Of a stretch of DNA of 38,609 nucleotides, positions 33,153 to 38,609 are shown one piece after another (positions within the stretch are counted from its first letter, which is position 1; each line of letters begins with the position of its first letter). The DNA is from an uncultured Pseudoflavonifractor sp. (GTDB taxonomy: Bacteria > Bacillota > Clostridia > Oscillospirales > Oscillospiraceae). The position numbers and the translations under genes were made by a program. The stretch spans positions 1 through 38,609 of the forward strand of contig CAJFTA010000101.1 of NCBI GenBank assembly GCA_904419835.1, in the 5' to 3' direction. The notes beneath the pieces were generated by a model. That model worked only from the letters and a program-made list of their open reading frames with translations. It was not told the origin of the DNA and ran no database searches.

Positions 33153-34109
33153 ATGAAATACGGAACCATTTCCGGGCTGGATAAGCCTGTGTCCCGGCTG
33201 GTGCTGGGCTGCGCGGACCTGAAGGACACCGCGCTGCTGGACGCGGCGCTGGATGCGGGCGTCAATGCCTTTGACACGGCCCATGTATACGGCGGCAGCG
33301 AGGCGCTGCTGGGCCGCTGGCTGAAGGGCAGGGATTTGAGCAGGCTGGTGATTGAGACCAAGGGCTGCCATCCCGGCCCCCTGCGGCCCGACCGGGTGAC
33401 CCCGGCCTGCCTGGTGAAGGATGTGGAGGAATCTCTGCGCCGGCTGGGCGTGGACTGCATCGACCTGTTCCTGCTCCACCGGGACAGCCGCCGGTCGGAG
33501 GCGGGGGAGCTTGTGGAGACCCTCAACCATCTGCGGAAGCAGGGCAAGATCCGGGCCTTCGGCGGATCCAACTGGACGGCGGAGCGGATTCGGGAGGCCA
33601 ACGGCTACGCCGCCGCCCACGGACTGACACCCTTTACGGTCTCCTCGCCTCACTTCGGCCTGGCCTGCCAGGTCCGGGATCCCTGGGGCGGCGGCGCGGG
33701 CTGCGTCACCCTGACGGGGGAGGGGCAGGAGCGGGAGCGGGCCTGGTACCGGGAGAGCGGCACGGCGGTGCTGGCCTTCTCCAGCCTGGCCCGGGGGCTG
33801 CTGTCGGGCAAAATCTCCGCCGCCGACCCCGGCCGGGCGGACAAGGTGGACGCCGCCGGCCGGCGGGGGTACGACTGCCCGGAGAACTGGGAGCGGCTGC
33901 GCCGGGCGGAGGCCCTGGCAGAGGAGAAGGGCTGCACGGTGGCCCAGCTCTCCCTGGCCTGGCTCTTCCACCAGGGCATGAACGCCTACGCTGTCTTCAG
34001 CACCGGCAGCCCGGCGCGCATCGCCGCCAACTGCGGCGCGCTGGAGGTGGTCCTCACCCCGGCGGAGTGCCGGTGGCTGAATCTGGAGGAGCATGACCGC
34101 GCTGTCTGA
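33153..34109 (+). CDS. Aldo/keto reductase
   Basis: The 318-residue protein has the four AKR catalytic residues in order: Asp in NAFDTAHVYGGSE near 39-51, Tyr in the same motif, Lys in VIETKGCH near 70, and His in LFLLHRDS near 110. It folds as a TIM barrel and reduces carbonyls with NAD(P)H; the C-terminal VFSTGSPARIAANCGAL binds cofactor phosphate. A GGSNWT motif is typical of the AKR11/13-type enzymes close to oxidoreductases of sugar metabolism. ATG 33153 has a CAGGAG site upstream and follows the GntR remnant. It could be co-transcribed with it. Substrate unknown. Confidence 0.87.
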   Translation: MKYGTISGLDKPVSRLVLGCADLKDTALLDAALDAGVNAFDTAHVYGGSEALLGRWLKGRDLSRLVIETKGCHPGPLRPDRVTPACLVKDVEESLRRLGVDCIDLFLLHRDSRRSEAGELVETLNHLRKQGKIRAFGGSNWTAERIREANGYAAAHGLTPFTVSSPHFGLACQVRDPWGGGAGCVTLTGEGQERERAWYRESGTAVLAFSSLARGLLSGKISAADPGRADKVDAAGRRGYDCPENWERLRRAEALAEEKGCTVAQLSLAWLFHQGMNAYAVFSTGSPARIAANCGALEVVLTPAECRWLNLEEHDRAV

Positions 34110-34149
34110 CAAATATGAGCAAAACGCCTTCCCACCGGGGCGGGAAATA

Positions 34150-34158
34150 TGGTATACT
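34150..34158 (+). promoter_or_regulatory. Extended -10 promoter for uridine kinase
   Basis: TGG directly precedes TATACT (34153-34158), an extended -10. No good -35 is seen at 17 bases. It lies 32 bases before ATG 34190. Confidence 0.4.
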
Positions 34159-34189
34159 GAGTCGAGAACAAAAAAGGGGGAAACCCAGG

Positions 34190-34807
34190 ATGAAGACCAT
34201 GGTGATCGGCATCGCCGGCGGCACCGGCTCCGGCAAGACCACCCTGACCCGGCACCTTGTGGAGAGCTTCGGCGGCAATATTTCGGTGGTGTACCACGAC
34301 AACTACTATAAGGCCCACCCCAATATGACCTACGAGGAGCGGGCGGCCCTGAACTACGACCACCCCGACGCCTTTGACACCGACCTGATGGTGGAGGACC
34401 TGCGCACCCTCTGCGCCGGCAAGACCATCCACTGCCCGGTCTACGACTACACCATCCACAACCGCTCCTCCGAGACGGTGGAGGTCAGGCCCACCAAGGT
34501 GGTCATTGTGGAGGGCATCCTCATCTTTGAGAACAAGGCGCTGCGGGACCTGATGGACATCAAGATCTTTGTGGATACCGACGCCGACGTGCGCATTCTC
34601 CGCCGGATTCTCCGGGACGTGAAGGAGCGGGGTAGAAGCCTGGACAGCGTCATCGACCAGTATCTCACCACCGTCAAGCCCATGCACGAGCAGTTTGTCC
34701 AGCCCTCCCGGCAGTACGCCGACATTGTGGTGCTGGACGGCGGCCACAACCTGGTGGCCCTGGAGATGATCACCCAGCGGATTAAAAGCCATGTGGAGGA
34801 GCCGTAA
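34190..34807 (+). CDS. udk: Uridine kinase
   Basis: The 205-residue protein starts MKTMVIGIAGGTGSGKTT, with the P-loop GGTGSGKT at residues 10-17, and continues with VYHDNYYKAHPNMTYEERA, the uridine kinase substrate-binding signature. NYDHPDAFDTDLM and YDYTIHNRS fit Udk, and VDTDADVRILRRILRDVKERGRS is the lid. It phosphorylates uridine and cytidine to UMP and CMP in pyrimidine salvage in the cytoplasm. I chose ATG 34190 (AAGGGGG upstream, length matches the ~205-210 family norm) over ATG 34115. It is a single gene, followed by a strong hairpin. Confidence 0.93.
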   Translation: MKTMVIGIAGGTGSGKTTLTRHLVESFGGNISVVYHDNYYKAHPNMTYEERAALNYDHPDAFDTDLMVEDLRTLCAGKTIHCPVYDYTIHNRSSETVEVRPTKVVIVEGILIFENKALRDLMDIKIFVDTDADVRILRRILRDVKERGRSLDSVIDQYLTTVKPMHEQFVQPSRQYADIVVLDGGHNLVALEMITQRIKSHVEEP

Positions 34808-34829
34808 GGCTCCGCGGAACAGACAGCCC

Positions 34830-34870
34830 AGCCGCCCCCGGGGGAGAACGGCCATCCCCCGGGGGCGGCT
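34830..34870 (+). terminator. Hairpin terminator after udk
   Basis: Bases 34830-34845 pair perfectly with 34855-34870, a 16-bp GC-rich stem with a 9-base loop, 22 bases after the udk stop. A TTTTTT run occurs near 34886, somewhat far for a classical terminator. Confidence 0.7.
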
Positions 34871-35000
34871 TGTCCCGTTAAAAGGTTTTTTGACGGGCGG
34901 GGGAACTTTTTGCCTTTCCGGTCCGTCAAAGACTGCGGTTTCCCGCAAGGGGCGTGCACGCCCCGGTTGATATTTTATTTGTCAAAGGAGTTTATGCAAT

Positions 35001-35774
35001 ATGAATAAGAAGCTTCTCGCCCTGGCCCTCTCCGGGGCCCTGACCCTGTCGCTGCTGACTGCCTGCGGCAGCCCTGACGCCGAGGGCTCCACGCCCCCCG
35101 CCAGCACGCCCCCTGCCACCGAGAGCCTGACGCCCTCCCCCTCCCCCTCGCCGGAGGCCACCCCCAGCGAGACCCCTGAGCCCACCGAGAGCCCGGAGCC
35201 CAGCGAGACCCCCGAGTCCTCTGAGAGCGTTCAGCCCAGCGAGAGTCAGAAGCCCTCTGAGAGCCCCGCGCCCAGCGAGAGCCAGAAGCCCTCTGAGAGC
35301 CCCGCGCCCAGCGAGAGCCAGAAGCCTGCTGAGAGCCCTGCGCCCAGCGAGAGCCAGAAGCCCTCTGAAACGCCCGCGCCCAGCGAGAGCCCCTCCGCCT
35401 CCGTGGTCCAGTCCATCTGGAACCAGGTGTCCGGCCTGGAGCGGCCTGAGATGATGGACCTGGACGCCGCCCTGCTCTCCGACCTGTACGGCATCGACCC
35501 CGCCGATCTGGTGGAGTTCGTGGCCAAGATGCCCCTGGTAAGCGCCAATATCAACGAGTTCCTCATTGCCCAGTGCGCCCCCGGCCGGGTGGACGCGGTG
35601 AAGGCCGCCTGCGAGTCCCGGCTGGCCACCCTGCAGAGCAGCGCAAGCCAGTACCCCGAGACTGCGGAGCTGCTGGAGAACTACAAGCTGGTCACCAGCG
35701 GCGATTACATCCTCTTCTGCATTGACGGGAACGCCGACGCCATGGTGGAGGCCTTCAATACCTACGCAAAATGA
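35001..35774 (+). CDS. DUF4358 lipoprotein with a low-complexity linker
   Basis: The 257-residue protein has a lipoprotein signal: MNKKLLALALSGALTLSLLTAC, where LTAC is the lipobox and Cys22 would be lipidated. Residues about 27-133 are Pro/Ser/Glu-rich with repeated ESQKPSESPAPS units, an extended linker. Residues about 134-257 form a DUF4358 domain (VVQSIWNQVSGLERP, then TSGDYILFCIDGNADAMVE). The family is extracytoplasmic and of unknown function, and in Firmicutes is often found with MBOAT and DHHW genes, as here (89-base gap to MBOAT). AAAGGAG lies ten bases before ATG 35001. A role in the envelope acylation complex is inferred from context. Confidence 0.82.
   Translation: MNKKLLALALSGALTLSLLTACGSPDAEGSTPPASTPPATESLTPSPSPSPEATPSETPEPTESPEPSETPESSESVQPSESQKPSESPAPSESQKPSESPAPSESQKPAESPAPSESQKPSETPAPSESPSASVVQSIWNQVSGLERPEMMDLDAALLSDLYGIDPADLVEFVAKMPLVSANINEFLIAQCAPGRVDAVKAACESRLATLQSSASQYPETAELLENYKLVTSGDYILFCIDGNADAMVEAFNTYAK
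35235..35378 (+). repeat. Four 36-bp tandem repeats in the DUF4358 linker
   Basis: The unit CCCAGCGAGAG recurs at 35235, 35271, 35307, 35343 and, as a partial fifth, at 35379, each 36 bases apart and in frame. Each unit encodes 12 residues. The copy number is likely to vary by slippage. Confidence 0.85.
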
Positions 35775-35863
35775 CGGGTGACGGCGGCCCAATCCGGGCA
35801 GACTATTGACAAAAAGGCGGGACGGGGTGCGTCTCCGCCTGAGATCCGGCAGGAGGGTTTGGT

Positions 35864-37267
35864 TTGGTATTTTCCAGTGTTCTGTTTTTGTTCTACTATT
35901 TTCCGGTTGTTCTGCTCATCCACTATCTCTCGCCGGTAAAATGGCGCAATGCGGTTTTGCTGGTGTTCAACCTGATTTTTTACGGCTGGGGAGAACCGAT
36001 TTACATTCTGCTCATGGTGTTTACCATCGTGGTGGACTATGCCGACGGGCTTCTGGTGGGCCGCTTTAAGGCACAGGGACGGGACGGCGCGGCCAGGATA
36101 GCAGTGGCGGCAGCCATCGTGATCAATCTGGCCCTGCTGTTCTTCTTCAAGTACTGGGACTTTATCGCGGGCAGCCTGGCGGCTGTGGGGCTGAACTTCA
36201 TGCCCAAGCTGGGCCTGCGCCTGCCCATCGGAATCTCCTTCTATACGTTCCAGACCATGACGTATCCGGTGGATGTCTACCGGGGAGATGCCAGGCCCCA
36301 GCGCAGCCTGGTCCGCTTTGGCACCTTTGTCACCCTCTTCCCTCAGCTCATCGCCGGCCCCATCCTGAAGTACAAGGAGCTGGCCGACCAGGTGGACGAG
36401 CGGAGCTGGAGCGTGGAGCAGTTTGCCTCCGGCGTACAGGTCTTTGTTGTGGGCCTTGCCAAAAAGGTATTGCTGGCCAATAACATCGGCATGCTGTGGG
36501 AGTCCTATAAGGCCATGGACCCCAGCCAGCTGACTGTGGCCGGGGCCTGGCTGGGTGTGCTGGCCTTTGCGCTCCAGATCTACTTCGACTTCTCCGGCTA
36601 CTCGGATATGGCGGTGGGCATGGGCCGGATGCTGGGCTTTGAGTTCCTGCGCAACTTTGACTACCCCTACATCTCCAAATCCATCACAGAGTTCTGGCGG
36701 CGGTGGCATATTTCCCTTGGCTCCTGGTTCCGGGAATACGTGTATATCCCCATGGGAGGAAACCGGGTGGGCCGCCTCCGGCTGTGCTTCAACCTGATGG
36801 TGGTGTGGGGCCTGACGGGCATCTGGCATGGCGCCAGCTGGAACTTCCTCCTCTGGGGACTGTACTTTGGCGTGCTCATCATAGCGGAGAAGCTCTTCCT
36901 CCTGAAATGGATCGAGAAGTGGCCCGCCGCATGCCAGCACCTGTACACGCTCTTCCTGGTACTGGTGAGCTGGGCCATTTTCGGCCTGGAGGACTTCGGC
37001 CAGATGGTGGGCTATATGCAGGCCATGTTCGGCGGCGCCGCCGGAGGACTGGCGGACGGCACCTTTGGCTATTATCTGCGCTCCTACCTGCCCATGCTGG
37101 TCATCGGCGGCGTGGCTTCGGTGCCTCTGGCCCGGAAGCTGTGGGACAGACTCCCCAAAAAGGCGGAAAAGATTGTGCTCCCCGTGCTGCTGCTGGCCGG
37201 CCTGGTGCTGTGCACCGCCTATCTGGTGGACTCCACCTATAATCCCTTTATCTACTTCAACTTCTGA
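35864..37267 (+). CDS. MBOAT-family O-acyltransferase (PatA/AlgI/DltB-like)
   Basis: The 467-residue membrane protein begins VFSSVLFLFYYFPVVLLIHY, a typical AlgI-type start, and has about ten to twelve membrane segments. The catalytic His322 is in GIWHGASWNFLLWGLYFG. FSGYSDMAVGMGRMLGF and FWRRWHISLGSWFREYVYIP are further MBOAT signatures. These enzymes carry acyl groups across the membrane for O-acetylation of cell-wall or exopolysaccharide. The start is TTG 35864: AGGAGGG lies six bases upstream, there is no better in-frame ATG, and the length fits. It sits with a DHHW protein downstream (17-base gap), forming the usual transfer pair. Polymer target unknown. Confidence 0.9.
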   Translation: MVFSSVLFLFYYFPVVLLIHYLSPVKWRNAVLLVFNLIFYGWGEPIYILLMVFTIVVDYADGLLVGRFKAQGRDGAARIAVAAAIVINLALLFFFKYWDFIAGSLAAVGLNFMPKLGLRLPIGISFYTFQTMTYPVDVYRGDARPQRSLVRFGTFVTLFPQLIAGPILKYKELADQVDERSWSVEQFASGVQVFVVGLAKKVLLANNIGMLWESYKAMDPSQLTVAGAWLGVLAFALQIYFDFSGYSDMAVGMGRMLGFEFLRNFDYPYISKSITEFWRRWHISLGSWFREYVYIPMGGNRVGRLRLCFNLMVVWGLTGIWHGASWNFLLWGLYFGVLIIAEKLFLLKWIEKWPAACQHLYTLFLVLVSWAIFGLEDFGQMVGYMQAMFGGAAGGLADGTFGYYLRSYLPMLVIGGVASVPLARKLWDRLPKKAEKIVLPVLLLAGLVLCTAYLVDSTYNPFIYFNF

Positions 37268-37284
37268 GTCAGGAGGACCATGAA

Positions 37285-38442
37285 ATGAGTAAACGGTACT
37301 GTATTTTTCTCACCGCGCTGTTCTGCGTATTTCTGGGCGTGCTGACCATGGCGTCCGCGCTGGCGCCCGACCGGGAGACCTCCGAGCTGGAGAACCGTTC
37401 CCTTCAGCAGCTGCCAACCCTTACTGCCTCTGATTTCAAGCTGGCCTGGCCGGTGGAGAACAGCGGCAGCTTCTTTAACGGCACCTTCATGAAAGAATTT
37501 GAGACCTACTGCAACGACCAGTTTATCCTCCGGGACAGCTGGGTGGCCCTCAAGTCCTCCTCCGAGCGGGCGGTGGGCAAGCAGGAGAACAACGGCGTCT
37601 ACTTCTGCGATCAGGACACCCTCATCTCCCGCTTTGACCAGCCCGACCAGAAGCGGGTGGACACCAACGTGGGCTACGTGAACCAGTTTGTGGCCAACGC
37701 CGGCGTGCCGGTGTACATGTCCCTCATCCCCGGCGCCGCCACCATCTGGGCCGACCGTCTGCCCGAGGGCGCCCCCAACGCCGACCAGAAGGCGATCATT
37801 GACGGTATCCAGGCCAGCAGCGACGCCATCTGGTACGACAGCTATCAGCAGCTGTGGGACCATAAGGACGAGGATATCTTCTACCGCACCGACCACCATT
37901 GGACCAGCCTGGGCGCCTATTACGGCTATGTCTCTCTTATGAACGCCCTGGGCATGGAGCCGGTGCCCCTGGAAAACTACACCAAGCAGACCGTGTCCGA
38001 CAGCTTCTACGGCACTGTGTTCTCCAGCTCCGGCGTCCGCTGGGTGGAGCCCGACAGCATCGACATCTATGTCCCCGACCCCGGCGTGGAGGTCACCTCC
38101 TGGTTCACCGGCGAGCCTGTGGAGGGCGCTCTGTACAACTGGGACAAGCTGGACATCAAGGACAAGTACACCTTCTTCATGGGCGGCAACCAGTCCCTGG
38201 GCGTCATCAAGAACCCCAACGTGGACGGCCCCAAGATCCTCATCCTGCGGGACTCCTACACCGACAGCCTGGTGCCCTTCCTGACAGAGCATTTCTCTGA
38301 GATCCACCTCGTCGACCTGCGCTACTACCGCTACTCCATCCCCCAGTATATCAAGGACAACGGCATCGACATGGCGGTGGTGCTGTACAGCGTGTCCAAC
38401 TTCGTCACCGACACCAACCTGTTCACCCTCCGCCAGCCCTGA
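37285..38442 (+). CDS. DHHW family protein, partner of the MBOAT acyltransferase
   Basis: The 385-residue protein has an N-terminal membrane anchor (about residues 5-25) and the DHHW signature FYRTDHHWTSLGAYYGY near 202-218, as in AlgJ/AlgX-like SGNH-fold proteins that take acetyl from MBOAT partners and place it on polysaccharide. ILILRDSYTDSLVPFL near 315-330 carries the Ser candidate, and the Asp/His of DHHW would complete a triad. It should lie outside the cell membrane. AGGAGG lies eight bases before ATG 37285. Five bases earlier an ATGAAATGA forms a three-codon start-stop that overlaps this ATG. The polymer target is unknown. Confidence 0.88.
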   Translation: MSKRYCIFLTALFCVFLGVLTMASALAPDRETSELENRSLQQLPTLTASDFKLAWPVENSGSFFNGTFMKEFETYCNDQFILRDSWVALKSSSERAVGKQENNGVYFCDQDTLISRFDQPDQKRVDTNVGYVNQFVANAGVPVYMSLIPGAATIWADRLPEGAPNADQKAIIDGIQASSDAIWYDSYQQLWDHKDEDIFYRTDHHWTSLGAYYGYVSLMNALGMEPVPLENYTKQTVSDSFYGTVFSSSGVRWVEPDSIDIYVPDPGVEVTSWFTGEPVEGALYNWDKLDIKDKYTFFMGGNQSLGVIKNPNVDGPKILILRDSYTDSLVPFLTEHFSEIHLVDLRYYRYSIPQYIKDNGIDMAVVLYSVSNFVTDTNLFTLRQP

Positions 38443-38483
38443 GCGACCGGCGTTTGGCAGGCGCTCACAGTTTAAACATCAAA

Positions 38484-38512
38484 AAAGGACGGACGCACCG
38501 CGTCCGTCCTTT
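38484..38512. terminator. Hairpin terminator after the DHHW gene
   Basis: Bases 38484-38496 pair perfectly with 38500-38512 around a 3-base loop, with A and T runs at the two ends, so it could act on both strands. Confidence 0.75.
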
Positions 38513-38554
38513 CAGCGTGTCGAAAAACCTCCCAGAAGAGGAAGCCTCGCAGAG

Positions 38555-38578
38555 TTCCGTCATCCGCAGATGACGGAA
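38555..38578. repeat. Small inverted repeat at the right edge
   Basis: TTCCGTCAT and ATGACGGAA flank CCGCAG. A further CCGTCAT follows near 38592. The stretch is cut off by the window edge. Confidence 0.5.
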
Positions 38579-38609
38579 TCAAATGAAAATCCGTCATTTT
38601 CGGGGACAT

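Noticed and set aside
35235..35378. Tandem repeats considered as a CRISPR array
   Set aside because: There are no unique spacers; units are contiguous, in frame and encode a Pro/Ser/Glu linker.
35806..35863. TTGACA near 35806 as promoter of the MBOAT gene
   Set aside because: No acceptable -10 at the right distance in the GC-rich sequence after it.

Overview
The window looks like a chromosome segment of a fairly GC-rich, low-spore-lineage-type Firmicute, most likely a gut Oscillospiraceae/Clostridiales relative (Flavonifractor/Oscillibacter-like). This is an inference from strong AGGAGG ribosome sites, an S-layer (SLH) anchored giant protein, the MBOAT/DHHW/DUF4358 trio and the DUF6076/DUF6550/DUF6809 genes that are common on Clostridial integrative elements. 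No rRNA, tRNA or CRISPR array was seen.

Region 1 (1-4035) reads as part of an integrative or conjugative element. It holds a RepA-like AAA ATPase running off the left edge, a divergent pair DUF6076 + sigma-70-like factor (start/stop overlap), and a DUF6809-DUF6550 pair on the minus strand.

Region 2 (4097-13359) is an AT-richer, six-gene minus-strand operon that looks like a defence island: AlbA_2/Schlafen-like ATP-binding regulator -> TIR-domain protein -> type III DNA methyltransferase (Mod) -> type III restriction subunit (Res) -> unknown 319-aa protein -> ClpB-like AAA+ ATPase. Genes overlap or lie within a few bases of each other from TIR to AAA+. One promoter, whose -10 sits in the middle of a 30-bp palindrome, precedes the first gene. 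This is the best candidate in the window for an undescribed composite system.

Region 3 (13441-32183) is an RpiR-type regulator divergent from a seven-gene plus-strand operon of about 17 kb: FAD-dependent oxidoreductase, multi-pass transporter, HyuA-type hydantoinase/oxoprolinase without a HyuB, an IrrE-like HExxH protein, a 3336-aa secreted S-layer protein, a D-lyxose/D-mannose-type isomerase and a PfkB fructokinase. The giant protein has three ~620-aa modules (concanavalin-like + Ig-like + five-bladed-propeller glycosidase-like), one extra propeller, an SGNH/sialate-O-acetylesterase-like domain and C-terminal SLH repeats. A consensus sigma-A promoter starts the operon and a 16-bp-stem hairpin ends it.

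Region 4 (32184-38609) has decayed sequence, a frameshifted GntR regulator, an aldo/keto reductase, a uridine kinase, and a cell-envelope acylation cluster: a DUF4358 lipoprotein with a 36-bp tandem repeat, an MBOAT O-acyltransferase and a DHHW protein.
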